Shown: positions 45,080 through 54,566 of the stretch, in pieces
Numbering within the stretch: position 1 is the stretch's first letter
Layout: each line of letters starts with the position of its first letter
DNA from: Wolinella sp963540505
Lineage (GTDB): Bacteria; Campylobacterota; Campylobacteria; Campylobacterales; Helicobacteraceae
Length of the DNA: 64,000 bases
Direction: 5' to 3'
Assembly: GCA_963540505.1 (NCBI GenBank)
Contig: CAUTMV010000002.1
Coordinates: forward strand, 189,245-253,244
Notes under the pieces: model-generated
What the model saw: the letters and a program-made list of their open reading frames with translations, nothing else
What the model was told of the DNA's origin: nothing
Database searches by the model: none
Translations under genes and position numbers: made by a program

Positions 45080-45490
45080 TTAAGGGCGATTTTGCGCCTC
45101 TTTATCGCCCTTTTTTGATAAAAAACGCTCCAAAATGATAAGCGCGCTTAGGGAATCAAGCCTCCCATCGCGCCGATCTTTGAAAACGCCTCGCATGCGT
45201 TCGCTCGCCTCTTTGGAGCTATACGATTCGTCGATGAAGCGTATCTCTTTGCAAAATCTTAGCAGCCCGACAAAATGGCGAATTCTGCGCTCCATCTCCC
45301 CGCTTGAGCCGCCTTCTTTTGGGATTCCCACGATAAGCATTCGGGCGTTTTTTTGTTCCAAAAGGAGGTCGAGCTCTTGCGCGGCTTGGTGGCGATTCTT
45401 GCGTAATATGGGCTCAAGTGGGAGGGCGATTCCCGCGGTGTATTGGGCGATTCCGATGCGTTTTAATCCGACATCAACGGCGATAATCAT
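45080..45490 (-). CDS. ruvX: Holliday junction resolvase-like protein RuvX/YqgF
   Basis: 136 residues. The RNase H-like fold starts with IIAVDVGLKRIGIA (catalytic Asp), then MLIVGIPKEGGSSGEM and IRFIDESYSSKEA. YqgF proteins act in rRNA processing or resolve junctions. ATG overlaps the dprA stop (45487-45490), a coupling also known in Helicobacter. Confidence 0.88.
   Translation of the reverse strand: MIIAVDVGLKRIGIAQYTAGIALPLEPILRKNRHQAAQELDLLLEQKNARMLIVGIPKEGGSSGEMERRIRHFVGLLRFCKEIRFIDESYSSKEASERMRGVFKDRRDGRLDSLSALIILERFLSKKGDKEAQNRP
45082..45116 (+). terminator. Rho-independent terminator of aspC
   Basis: AAGGGCGAT (45082-45090), 13-base loop, ATCGCCCTT (45104-45112) followed by TTTT. The stem overlaps the stop codon of the convergent ruvX gene and may serve both genes. 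Confidence 0.75.
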
Positions 45491-46278
45491 GCGAGGCGCA
45501 CCCTTCCGTATTCAATGATGATTTTGCCCTCAAGCTCATACTCAAAAATCTGCTCGCCAAAGCGCATCAAAGCTTCATTTAGTGCAGGGCGCGTGGCACA
45601 AAATTCTAGCAGCTCATTCGGGGAATCGCCTGTAGGTTTTGAGGGCGATTCCCCTAAAATGTGTTCAGGAAAATGCCGCTCAAGAATCTCTTCAAAGCTC
45701 GTAATCATCGAGGCTTTCCCCTCTTTTAAAAGCTCTTGTGTGCCTAGCGATTCCCCAAGATGATGGGGCAGAACGTAAAGAGGTTTGCCCAGCTTTTGTG
45801 CAAGTCGTGCGCTTTGCATTGAGCCGCTTCGAAGATCGGCTTGCGGGATGATTACAACCTCACAAAGCGCGATAATTAGGCGGTTTCGCTCCAAAAATGT
45901 ATGGCGCATGGGCGAAAAATCTCGCTCATATTCGCTTAAAAACAGCCCCTCTTGTGCGATATTTTTGATTTTGCTTGCGTGTGAGGGCGGGTAGGGGCGA
46001 TCAAAGCTTGAGGGGGAGATGAGAATTGTGTGCGGAAAGGCTGCGTCATGGGCGAGCATATCTGTGCCTAGCGCACCCCCGCTGACTACGACTACGCCCT
46101 TTGAGGCAAAAAAGCGCGCCAGTTCTTTGGTGCAGCTCTTCGCATAGTTGTTGGGGTGGCGAGTGCCGATGATGGCGACTTTCGAGGAATTAAGCAAGCA
46201 CATTCGCCCCTCATAAAACAGCTCTTTGGGCGGATTCTTGAGCTCTAAGAGCGCAGCGGGCAGGGAAGGGAGCCTCAA
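45487..46278 (-). CDS. dprA: DNA processing protein DprA
   Basis: 263 residues, short form without the C-terminal winged helix of larger DprA proteins. KVAIIGTRHPNNYAK, VVVSGGALGTDMLAH and SEYERDFSPMRHTFLERNRL are core Rossmann-fold motifs. DprA protects incoming single-stranded DNA and loads RecA during natural transformation. TTG start at 46276-46278 overlaps the stop of the WD40 gene (TTGA). Its presence suggests competence, relevant to the uptake-like heptamer in this genome. Confidence 0.9.
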   Translation of the reverse strand: MRLPSLPAALLELKNPPKELFYEGRMCLLNSSKVAIIGTRHPNNYAKSCTKELARFFASKGVVVVSGGALGTDMLAHDAAFPHTILISPSSFDRPYPPSHASKIKNIAQEGLFLSEYERDFSPMRHTFLERNRLIIALCEVVIIPQADLRSGSMQSARLAQKLGKPLYVLPHHLGESLGTQELLKEGKASMITSFEEILERHFPEHILGESPSKPTGDSPNELLEFCATRPALNEALMRFGEQIFEYELEGKIIIEYGRVRLA

Positions 46279-48410
46279 GCCTCCTCCTTATGGGTAAAAT
46301 AGACGACGATTTCTTCGATAAATTTATGGCGACGATATCCTTCGCGATCGCCCTCATCTTCGATCTCCTCCAGATACTTGTAGAGCCCCCGTTTGCGCAG
46401 GAGGAACTCAAGTTCCGTGTCTTTGCCGTAGCGGTCGATATAGCGACGCAGGGTGAGAATCCAATTGACCTGCTCCTCCTTTGCGTGCTGCGCAATCTCC
46501 TGCAGGTAGGCAATCTTAAGCAAAGAGGCAATCCGATCCAAACGATAGGGAATCTCCACATAGATGGAAAGTGCAAGAATCGTGCGCTTCGCGTCTCCCG
46601 CATACGCATAGGGCTTCGCGCGCTCAAATCTCTCTTCAAAATCTTTGCAAAACTCCCTAAAATCGGGAAAACTTTTGAGCGTTTCATATTCGAGCGCAAT
46701 CTCATAAACCCGCTTCACGTTGTGTTTTTTGATCGCATCAAGCATGGCGAGCTTTTGCTGCACCAAAATCATGCGCTCAGTGACCGAACGCCTAAGCGTG
46801 GGGAATAGGAGCAGATATTTTGAGACCTCCTCCGCTTCGTCGTATTTGCCCGCTTTTTCAAGATTGATGAAGTTTTCAAACATCTTTTCGCCTAAAAGCA
46901 GCACTTTTTTGTAAAGCTCCGTCTCGCGCAGGAATGAGAACTGATTAGTGAGCAAAAAATAGCCGTGGAAATCCTGATCTTTTAGTAGCCCATCAGCTTG
47001 AGTGAAAATCTTGCTATTTCTCAACAAATGTGCGACTAATTCACGTTTAATGCTCGCTTCAAAGGGCTTTAAAATCATTTCCGCTTTTCTTAAATTCAGC
47101 TCGGCGTCCTCTTCTAGGAGCTTTTTTGCTTGCGCGAAGCTCTTATTCCAGTGCGATTCAAGCTCGGTGTAGGCGAGCGTTTTGGTGAGAAACTTCGTCG
47201 TGAGAGTCATCTCATACGCCCGCGCAAAATCCCTCTGCTTCACGAGCGAAGCAAATTGCGTCACGGAATCCTTCTGCCCCAGATAGAAGTCAAACTCGCG
47301 CTTTTTACGCGGATCAACAATAAAAGGCTCGACAAGCCCCACCGCTTCGTTAATAAACTCCCTATCAAGCTTTGCGCTTGCCTTTTTGAGCACGCCCTCC
47401 CAATCCTCATCAAAAATCCGCATGAGCGGATGGATTGTCAAAAAGATATTCGCCTCAACAATCGCTCGCGCGCCGCGATAATCCTTCTTTCTCAAGCTCT
47501 CTTGAAGCTCCTGCTCGCCCTTTTTGTAGTCAACCACGAGAATCGTGCCATCAATCGAGCCGATGAGTAGGTGATCTGCGAGGAAAGCTAGCGAGGCGAT
47601 TCCCGATGTTTGCGTCTTTAGCTCCAAAAGACGGACATTTTCTTCTAGGCTCATCACATAGAGCATATCCCCGCGCGTCCCCACCACTGCGAATCGCTCA
47701 TCAGGACTGAGCGCAAGCGCGCTGGGCCAGAAGCTAAAGGGAAACTCCAGACTTTCCGTTTTGCCCGTTAGGAGGTTATAAACGACCGATCCGCCGTTGC
47801 GCAAGACCAAAAAGAGCTTCTGATTATCCTTAAAAAAAACGGATTTTTCCACGACGTCGGGGGTTTGGAAGATTCCGCGCGTCTTATTGCGCGCCAGATC
47901 AAAAAAGCAGGTATTTTTATCAAAACCCGAGCAGGCAATCAGCTCGGAATCGCTTGAAAAAGTGATTGTGCTGATGTATTCCGCCCTCGGAGCGACGGAG
48001 CTAAGAAGCCTGAAAGTCTCTTTTTCAAAAATAAACACCTTGCCATCTTGCCCGCCCGTGGCGAGGTATCGACCATCAGGGCTGAAAGCCGAGCACTCAA
48101 TGTCGGAATCGTGACGCCCTATGACGGCTTTTTTAATGACGCTCGAGGGATTTGCCTCAAGGATTAGAGTCTTTTTTGTCCCGATGAATGGGACGCAGAA
48201 GTAGGATTGCGGCGCGATGCTATAAGCGTTTGAATAGCGATGAGCCAGCTCTTTATGTCGGCTCAGAGAGAGGTTTTTGATAACATCAAAACTAAGCGAA
48301 TTAATAAAAGTGAGATGATAAGTGCTGTCTAGGATAGCGATATAAGATCCGCTGGAGGCAATCGCTAGAGCACTTCCATCGATATTGATAGTTTGTTTAA
48401 TCTTTAACAT
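46275..48410 (-). CDS. Large WD40-repeat protein of the min-dprA operon
   Basis: 711 residues. The N-terminal ~300 residues are beta-propeller repeats (IECSAFSPDGRYLATGGQDG, ITFSSDSELIACSGFD, ALSPDERFAVVGTRGD). The remaining ~400 are charged and helical, without membrane segments. It is probably a cytoplasmic scaffold; I do not know a function. It is in an unbroken run with minE, the deacetylase and dprA. A short degenerate copy of its residues around 205-225 occurs at 59703-59755. Confidence 0.7.
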   Translation of the reverse strand: MLKIKQTINIDGSALAIASSGSYIAILDSTYHLTFINSLSFDVIKNLSLSRHKELAHRYSNAYSIAPQSYFCVPFIGTKKTLILEANPSSVIKKAVIGRHDSDIECSAFSPDGRYLATGGQDGKVFIFEKETFRLLSSVAPRAEYISTITFSSDSELIACSGFDKNTCFFDLARNKTRGIFQTPDVVEKSVFFKDNQKLFLVLRNGGSVVYNLLTGKTESLEFPFSFWPSALALSPDERFAVVGTRGDMLYVMSLEENVRLLELKTQTSGIASLAFLADHLLIGSIDGTILVVDYKKGEQELQESLRKKDYRGARAIVEANIFLTIHPLMRIFDEDWEGVLKKASAKLDREFINEAVGLVEPFIVDPRKKREFDFYLGQKDSVTQFASLVKQRDFARAYEMTLTTKFLTKTLAYTELESHWNKSFAQAKKLLEEDAELNLRKAEMILKPFEASIKRELVAHLLRNSKIFTQADGLLKDQDFHGYFLLTNQFSFLRETELYKKVLLLGEKMFENFINLEKAGKYDEAEEVSKYLLLFPTLRRSVTERMILVQQKLAMLDAIKKHNVKRVYEIALEYETLKSFPDFREFCKDFEERFERAKPYAYAGDAKRTILALSIYVEIPYRLDRIASLLKIAYLQEIAQHAKEEQVNWILTLRRYIDRYGKDTELEFLLRKRGLYKYLEEIEDEGDREGYRRHKFIEEIVVYFTHKEEA

Positions 48411-48484
48411 ATTCGCTCGCTTTGGTATATAAAAAGCTATTTTAGCAGTTTTTCACTCAAAATGACGCGCGGGGTCTCTGCGCT

Positions 48485-49588
48485 CTAGGGAAGTGGAAGC
48501 TCTTTGACATAGACTAGCTCCACGCTCTGCAAGAGATCCGCCGATTCCCTCAAAGCCTGCAGCGTTTCTGTGTGCGGATGTCCAATCGCAATGGCATAGC
48601 CCTTTTTATGGGCGATTCCTATGGCTTCTGCAAGCTGATTCCTGATGTAGGGAATGGAGCGCTCATTATCCAAAAAAACATCGCGCGCAAGAATGGGATA
48701 TTGAAGCGATTTTGCTACCTTTTGCGCTTTGGAATGTGCCGTTGTGCGGGAATCGACATAGGTAATCCCCTCATCTTTGAGTGCGCTTAAAAGTCGCCTC
48801 ATCGCTTGCATATCCTCGCTGAATTTGCTTCCCGTGTGATTATTGAGATATTTGAGGTTGGGGAAATCGCGCTTAAGCTCCCTAATGCGCTCCCTAATAT
48901 GCGCTTGCGTGTCGTGCGTGTAGAGCCATTCATGCTCCTTTTGGTAGAAATTATGCGCTTCAAGGGGCAGGTGCACCATGTAAAAATCGAACTCCCGCGC
49001 GAGCTTGTGACTTTCCCTGTTGAACGAACCCTTAGGGAAAATTGAAGGGGTAACCCTGAGTGCGAGCCGTTTGATCTCTTGTGCCTGCTGGAAGAAACCC
49101 ACATCATCGATGATAATCGCAAGTTTGGGCTTATTCGTTTTTTCGGGATTTTGGGGGGCGGGATTTTGCACTTTTGGGGCAATTTTGCGCGGATTTTTAG
49201 GCTCTTTTTTGGGGCTTTCTTGATGAGGCGAGCGCTCGGATAGTTGAGCCTTTTTTACGGGTGTTTTGTCTTTAAGAATCGGGGAATCTTCGGAGAGCTC
49301 CTTAAGCTTGTCTAAAAGCGCGTTATTTTTATCGATGAGCTCTTCGAGTTGCTTGATTTGCTTTTTTTGAGAATCGTTAGGAAGCGGCTTGTGGACGGAT
49401 TTTTTGGGCTTAGATTCCTCGAACGTTTGGGGCTTGTGCTGAAGATGTGTGAAGAGAGCATATCCGCCGATAACCCCAAAAATTAGAGCAAAAAGCGCAA
49501 TAAGCAAAAGAGCTTTTTTATTCAGCGCAGGCTTAGAAGCACGCGCACTACGCTTTTTGGCACGTGTAGGGCGTTTAGAATTAGGCAT
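48485..49588 (-). CDS. Divergent polysaccharide deacetylase family protein (DUF610)
   Basis: 367 residues. A basic N-terminus, one membrane anchor (ALLLIALFALIFGVIGGYAL), a Lys/Pro/Ser-rich linker to about residue 150, then a periplasmic domain beginning KLAIIIDDVGFF with LNNHTGSKFSEDMQAM and AIGHPHTETLQAL, signatures of divergent polysaccharide deacetylases. It likely acts on cell-wall or glycan substrates; the substrate is unknown. It lies 3 bases after minE. Confidence 0.8.
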   Translation of the reverse strand: MPNSKRPTRAKKRSARASKPALNKKALLLIALFALIFGVIGGYALFTHLQHKPQTFEESKPKKSVHKPLPNDSQKKQIKQLEELIDKNNALLDKLKELSEDSPILKDKTPVKKAQLSERSPHQESPKKEPKNPRKIAPKVQNPAPQNPEKTNKPKLAIIIDDVGFFQQAQEIKRLALRVTPSIFPKGSFNRESHKLAREFDFYMVHLPLEAHNFYQKEHEWLYTHDTQAHIRERIRELKRDFPNLKYLNNHTGSKFSEDMQAMRRLLSALKDEGITYVDSRTTAHSKAQKVAKSLQYPILARDVFLDNERSIPYIRNQLAEAIGIAHKKGYAIAIGHPHTETLQALRESADLLQSVELVYVKELPLP

Positions 49589-49591
49589 AGC

Positions 49592-49831
49592 TTAGGGGCG
49601 TTGACCCAGTGTGATCTCGACCTCCAAGGTATTGACCTGCTGATTGGAATCCGCCTTAATATCAATCCGCTCCGCGTGGGTGTATTTCTTAATCACTTCC
49701 AAAATCTCGCATTTCATCTCCTCCAAATAGGGGAGTCGCACGCTTCGCTCATGCTCCAAAACGAGCTTCAGACGCTCACTTGCACGCTTAGCGGAGCTCT
49801 CTTCTTTGGCGAAGAATTTGCCTAAATTCAT
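49592..49831 (-). CDS. minE: Cell division topological specificity factor MinE
   Basis: 79 residues with the membrane-targeting N-terminus (NLGKFFAKEESSAKRASERL), the MinD-binding helix (RLKLVLEHERSVRLPYLEEM) and the dimerising beta domain. It drives MinD oscillation. ATG overlaps the minD stop (ATGA). Confidence 0.92.
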   Translation of the reverse strand: MNLGKFFAKEESSAKRASERLKLVLEHERSVRLPYLEEMKCEILEVIKKYTHAERIDIKADSNQQVNTLEVEITLGQRP

Positions 49832-50634
49832 GAGAACATCCTCTTAAATGTGGAAAGAATCCCCCCCTCGCCTTTTAGCTCTGGAATCGGCACTTCCTCG
49901 CCATTGACGCGCTTTGCAATGCGCTTATATGCGAGCCCGGAGGCGGAACCGCCGTAGATGACGGGCTCGCCGGAGTTTGTCGCACTCACGACGCGTTCAT
50001 CTTCGGGCACGACACCGATGAGTGGGAGCGCGAGGATATTGAGCACATCTTCAATACTCATCATCTCGCCGCGATCGACCATTTCAGGCTTGATACGGTT
50101 GATAATGATGTGCTTCTCCACCTCCTGCGCATTTTTTGCTCGCTCGCTCTTTGCGTCGATAATCCCAATCACACGATCCGCGTCGCGCACCGAGCTCACT
50201 TCGGGCGTGGAGATAATCAGCGCGCGGTCGGCTAAAAAGATCGCATGCTCAAATCCACCCTCGATTCCCGCGGGGGAATCGATTAGAATGTAATCAAAAT
50301 CCTTCTTGAGCGTCTCGATGAGCGTGCGCACCTTCTCTTTGTCGAGGATATTCTTATCTTTTGATTGACTTGCGGGGAGGAAGTAGAGATTCCTTGTCTT
50401 TTTGTCATTCACTAACGCCTGAGAGAGGTTGCATTTGCCCTCCATCACATCGACCACGTCATAGACGATACGATTCTCCAGACCGAGAATCATGTCCAGA
50501 TTCCTAAGCCCGATGTCAAAATCCACCGCCACGACCTTTTTGCCCTCTTGCGCTAACCCCACCGCGACGTTAGCGCACGTAGTCGATTTGCCCACGCCCC
50601 CTTTGCCCGAAGTTACGGTAATTACGATTCCCAT
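49828..50634 (-). CDS. minD: Septum site-determining ATPase MinD
   Basis: 268 residues from ATG 50632-50634, the start that places MGIVITVTSGKGGVGKST directly at the N-terminus. The deviant Walker A with its signature lysine, DFDIGLRNLDMILG and IDSPAGIEGGF are intact, and the C-terminal amphipathic helix (GILSTFKRMFS) binds membrane. It places the division site with MinC/MinE. It follows ilvC by 13 bases. Confidence 0.95.
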   Translation of the reverse strand: MGIVITVTSGKGGVGKSTTCANVAVGLAQEGKKVVAVDFDIGLRNLDMILGLENRIVYDVVDVMEGKCNLSQALVNDKKTRNLYFLPASQSKDKNILDKEKVRTLIETLKKDFDYILIDSPAGIEGGFEHAIFLADRALIISTPEVSSVRDADRVIGIIDAKSERAKNAQEVEKHIIINRIKPEMVDRGEMMSIEDVLNILALPLIGVVPEDERVVSATNSGEPVIYGGSASGLAYKRIAKRVNGEEVPIPELKGEGGILSTFKRMFS

Positions 50635-50647
50635 TGTTTCACGATCC

Positions 50648-51670
50648 CTAATTACGATTTTTGTCAATAATCTTGCTCGCGCCAATCCAAGGCATCATCG
50701 CCCTTAGACGCTCGCCCGTCTGCTCGACCCCGTGGGCGGCGAGATTCTTGCGCTCTGCATTCATGCGCACATAGCCTGCCTTCTTTTCAAGGATAAAATC
50801 TTTTGCAAATTTCCCCGATTGAATATCCTTCAAAATCTCCTTCATCGCAGCTTTCGAGCTCTCATTAATCACGCGCGGACCGCTAACCATATCGCCGTAT
50901 TCTGCAGTATTTGAGATGGAGTAACGCATGTCGGATAGCCCGCCTTGGAAGATGAGATCGACGATGAGTTTTAGCTCATGCAAGCACTCAAAATAGGCCA
51001 TCTCCTCAGGGTATCCCGCCTCTACAAGCGTTTCAAAGCCTGCTTTCACAAGCGAGCTTACCCCTCCGCACAGCACCGCTTGTTCGCCGAAGAGATCGGT
51101 TTCGGTTTCGTCCTTGAAGGTCGTTTCGATGATTCCCGTGCGTCCCCCGCCAATCGCGCTTGCATAGCTCAAAGCGAGCTCTTTTGCATTCCCGCTGGCG
51201 TCTTGCTCGACCGCGATTAGGTCGGGAATCCCGCCCCCTTTGACAAACTCGCTTCGCACCGTGTGTCCCGGAGCTTTAGGCGCGATCATGATTACATCAA
51301 CGCCCTTTGGTGCTCTAATCTGCCCGAAATGGACGTTAAAGCCATGCCCAAACGCAATGGCGTTGCCCTCGCTTAGATTCGGGCAAATGTCGCGCTCAAA
51401 AACCTCCGCTTGAAGCTCATCGGGGATAAGAATCATGATTACATCGGCGTATTTGCTCGCTTCAGCGACCTCTAGGACTTTGAAATTTTTCGCCAAAGCC
51501 TTATTCCACGAGCCACCGCCTTTATGCAGACCAATGACTACCTCCACACCGCTGTCGCGGAGGTTTTCAGCATGGGCATGCCCCTGAGAACCAAAGCCGA
51601 TAATCGCGACTTTTTTGCTTCTAATTAGATCCAAATTACAATCTTTGTCGTAATAGACACTTAGTGCCAT
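50648..51670 (-). CDS. ilvC: Ketol-acid reductoisomerase
   Basis: 340 residues, class I (short) form. VAIIGFGSQGHAHAENLRDS binds NADPH; APKAPGHTVRSEF, ETDLFGEQAVLCGG and KLIVDLIFQGGLSDMRYSIS give the metal and substrate site. It catalyses the second step of valine/isoleucine synthesis. It is the first gene of the run ilvC-minD-minE-deacetylase-WD40-dprA-ruvX. Confidence 0.97.
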   Translation of the reverse strand: MALSVYYDKDCNLDLIRSKKVAIIGFGSQGHAHAENLRDSGVEVVIGLHKGGGSWNKALAKNFKVLEVAEASKYADVIMILIPDELQAEVFERDICPNLSEGNAIAFGHGFNVHFGQIRAPKGVDVIMIAPKAPGHTVRSEFVKGGGIPDLIAVEQDASGNAKELALSYASAIGGGRTGIIETTFKDETETDLFGEQAVLCGGVSSLVKAGFETLVEAGYPEEMAYFECLHELKLIVDLIFQGGLSDMRYSISNTAEYGDMVSGPRVINESSKAAMKEILKDIQSGKFAKDFILEKKAGYVRMNAERKNLAAHGVEQTGERLRAMMPWIGASKIIDKNRN

Positions 51671-51760
51671 GAGGAGTCCTTGTTTATGTGGGTTGGAAAT
51701 CGCAGAAAATTAGGCGAAATTATACAAAAACAGAGGCTCATCTGTCAATTTTTGGTGTGC

Positions 51761-51766
51761 TATAAT
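51761..51766 (+). promoter_or_regulatory. Extended -10 box of ppc
   Basis: GTGCTATAATCC: perfect TATAAT with upstream TG, 33 bases before the ATG of ppc. No well-spaced -35. Confidence 0.65.
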
Positions 51767-51798
51767 CCCCAAAAAATAGGCTTTCAGGGGGCTATATT

Positions 51799-54471
51799 AT
51801 GCCGACAAGCGAAAAATTTCATCACGAAGTGCAATTCATATTTGAAGAAATGCTCGAATTTTTAGATGAGGTCTCCCCGAGCATAAAGCCCTTATTCCTG
51901 CGTTTGCGCGAGCTTTTTGCCAAGGATAGTCTGGATTATGAAGAGATTGAAGAGATCTTTACACACACAATTCCATCAGGCGCGATTCCCTCAAGTGCCC
52001 TGCCTGAGCTCATCAAAGCCTTCTCGCTCTACAATATGCTTTTAAATGCCCTTGAGGAGCGGCATTCCGTGCAGGCGGATTCCCTTGCGTTAGAGAAGAT
52101 GATCGCTGAGCTCGTGAATGAGGGGTATGAGCGCGAGCGCGTGTTTAGCGTGCTTGAGGAGATTTGCTTTTATCCTGTTTTTACCGCGCATCCCACCGAG
52201 TCGCGTCGTCGCACGTTTTTGGAATCGCACCATGAAATCAGCGCGGATTTGGAGCGGATATTTTCGCAATCTAACGCAGCGCAAGCCAAAGAACATCTGC
52301 GTTATCGTCTCATGCTTTTGTGGCAGAGTCATCTCGTGCGCAGCGAGAGAATCGAGGTGCTTTTTGAGCTGGACAATCTCCTATACATCATCGAAAGCTC
52401 GGTTTTGCAAAGTGCCGTGCGTATGTGTGCAGATGTGGAGAAGTGCCTCTCTCACGCGCTTAAGCACGCGCCTATTAGGCTTGGGAGCTGGATTGGCGGG
52501 GATCGAGACGGGAATCCTTACGTAACCAACGAAGTGATGACGCGCGTCATGAAGCTTCAGCATGAGAGTATCATCAAGCTCTATGTGAGCAAAATCGAGC
52601 GTCTCATGCGTGAATTATCCATCGCGTCCGACCTTGTGAAGCCCCCTGGCGCGCTTTTGGAGTCCATTGAGCGGGAATCGAGCGAACTGGGCGATTCTGA
52701 GCTGAAACTTCATAAAAACGAGCCCTTCAGAGCGAAGCTGATTTTAATGAAAAAGAAGCTTCAAAATCGCCTTATACTCGTAAATTACGCGCATTCAATG
52801 GATTTTGTCTATCGCGATTGTCGCGAGCTGTTGGCTGATATTGATTTGCTGCTTGAGGGGCTTAATCCGCGGAGTGCGACCTATTTGCGAGAGTTTAGGA
52901 ATCTAGTCCTACTTGGCGGATTTCATCTCTTAAAGCTTGATTTTAGAGAGCACAGAGACGCAATTAGAGACGCAATCAGCGAGATTTTCTCACTTCTTGG
53001 CTACTCGGATTCCGACTTTGGGAATCTCCCTTTAAGCAAGCGTCTTTTGGTGCTAAGTCGTGCGCTGGAGCGACCTCGCTATGATTTAAGCCAGCTGCTT
53101 GGACGCATTAGCGGTGCGAGTGAAGAAATTGTGAGCGCGTTTTTGCGAATTGAGTGGGCAAAAGAGCATATCAGCCCCGATATTATCGATAGTTTCATCA
53201 TCTCCATGACGCAAGATGAGAGCGACCTGCTCTCGGTGCTTTGGTTTGCTAAACAGAGCGGACTTTATAGAGAGGGGAATCGCGCGCAAATCTCCATCTC
53301 GCCGCTTTTTGAGACGATTGAAGATCTGCAAAAAGCAGGGGAGATTATGGAATATCTCGCGCGCCACGAAACCTATGGTCGCTATCTGAGAGACCACAAT
53401 AACGTGCAGGAGATTATGATCGGCTATTCGGATTCCAGCAAAGATGGGGGAATCTTCACGAGCAACTTCTCGCTAAACCGCGCGGTGTTTAATCTCACGC
53501 AGTTGCAAAAACGGCTAGGTATTACTTTTAGGCTATTTCACGGGCGCGGAGGGAGCGTCAGTCGGGGCGGCGGCGCGCTGGAATCAGCCCTCATGGCTGC
53601 ACCCGCGCATAGTGTCGCTGGGGTGCTCAAAACTACCGAACAAGGTGAGGTTATCAGCTCCAAATACCTCAATGCGGCGATTTGTGATTTTAATTTCAAA
53701 AACACCCTTGTAACGCTGCTTAAAAAGTCCGTCTATGACGCATGTGATAAGCGCATTGATTGCGGCGAAAATGACCGCTTCACCGAGCTTATGCAGGGCA
53801 TTAGCGATACCTCCTATCGGGCGTATCGCACGCTCGTGTATGAGAGCGAGGGCTTTATGGACTATTTTAAGCAAGCCACTCCGATTGGGTTTATCCAAAA
53901 GCTCAATATCGGTTCGCGCCCATCACGCCGTAAAGACACACACCGCGTAGAGGATTTGCGCGCGATTCCTTGGGTTTTTGCTTGGACGCAGAATCGGAGC
54001 ATAATTCCTGCGTGGTTTGGTGTGGGTTCCGGTCTTGAAAGTGTTGCATTAAGGGGTGAGGAGGCACTTTTAAAAGAGTGTTACATGCAGTGCCCGTTTT
54101 TCAAAACGACACTTGATAACATCGCGCAAGCCCTCTTAAAAGTCGATCTTGAGGTTGCCGCTTTTTATAATGAATTTGTCGAGGATAAAGACGTAAGAGA
54201 GCGCATTTGGGGCGTAATCCGTGCAGAATATCAGCGCACGCTTAAATGGATTTTATTCACTCGAGGCGAGGATGAGCTCCTCATTAACGAGCGACTTTTG
54301 CGCGATTCTATTCTCATGCGACGCCCCTATCTCACGGCATTAAACCTCTCTCAAGTGGAGCTAATTAAGCGATACAACGCCACAAATGATGAGGCGCAAA
54401 AAGAGCAGCTTATACGCCAAATTTCCTCAACTATCGTGGGAATCGCGCAGGGAATCCGCAACACGGGATAA
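51799..54471 (+). CDS. ppc: Phosphoenolpyruvate carboxylase
   Basis: 890 residues, normal length. FTAHPTESRRRTFLE (catalytic His131), GGDRDGNPYVT, YSDSSKDGG, the glycine-rich FHGRGGSVSRGGG and the C-terminal QGIRNTG are all diagnostic. It fixes bicarbonate on PEP to make oxaloacetate, an anaplerotic route. The glycine-rich loop and YSDSSKDGG differ slightly from enterobacterial forms. It is transcribed alone, divergently from ilvC. Confidence 0.93.
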   Translation: MPTSEKFHHEVQFIFEEMLEFLDEVSPSIKPLFLRLRELFAKDSLDYEEIEEIFTHTIPSGAIPSSALPELIKAFSLYNMLLNALEERHSVQADSLALEKMIAELVNEGYERERVFSVLEEICFYPVFTAHPTESRRRTFLESHHEISADLERIFSQSNAAQAKEHLRYRLMLLWQSHLVRSERIEVLFELDNLLYIIESSVLQSAVRMCADVEKCLSHALKHAPIRLGSWIGGDRDGNPYVTNEVMTRVMKLQHESIIKLYVSKIERLMRELSIASDLVKPPGALLESIERESSELGDSELKLHKNEPFRAKLILMKKKLQNRLILVNYAHSMDFVYRDCRELLADIDLLLEGLNPRSATYLREFRNLVLLGGFHLLKLDFREHRDAIRDAISEIFSLLGYSDSDFGNLPLSKRLLVLSRALERPRYDLSQLLGRISGASEEIVSAFLRIEWAKEHISPDIIDSFIISMTQDESDLLSVLWFAKQSGLYREGNRAQISISPLFETIEDLQKAGEIMEYLARHETYGRYLRDHNNVQEIMIGYSDSSKDGGIFTSNFSLNRAVFNLTQLQKRLGITFRLFHGRGGSVSRGGGALESALMAAPAHSVAGVLKTTEQGEVISSKYLNAAICDFNFKNTLVTLLKKSVYDACDKRIDCGENDRFTELMQGISDTSYRAYRTLVYESEGFMDYFKQATPIGFIQKLNIGSRPSRRKDTHRVEDLRAIPWVFAWTQNRSIIPAWFGVGSGLESVALRGEEALLKECYMQCPFFKTTLDNIAQALLKVDLEVAAFYNEFVEDKDVRERIWGVIRAEYQRTLKWILFTRGEDELLINERLLRDSILMRRPYLTALNLSQVELIKRYNATNDEAQKEQLIRQISSTIVGIAQGIRNTG

Positions 54472-54566
54472 TAATTGCTCGGTTTTATCCCGAATTTATT
54501 CTTGTTTTTATAAACTTCTCGTTTATTTATTTTTCAAAATCCAAGCTCTGAACGGAGGAAAGCCCC

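Noticed and set aside
49861..49867. C7 run in minD as a phase-variable tract
   Set aside because: Seven residues is short and lies in the conserved C-terminal part of an essential division gene; likely ordinary codons (Gly-Gly).
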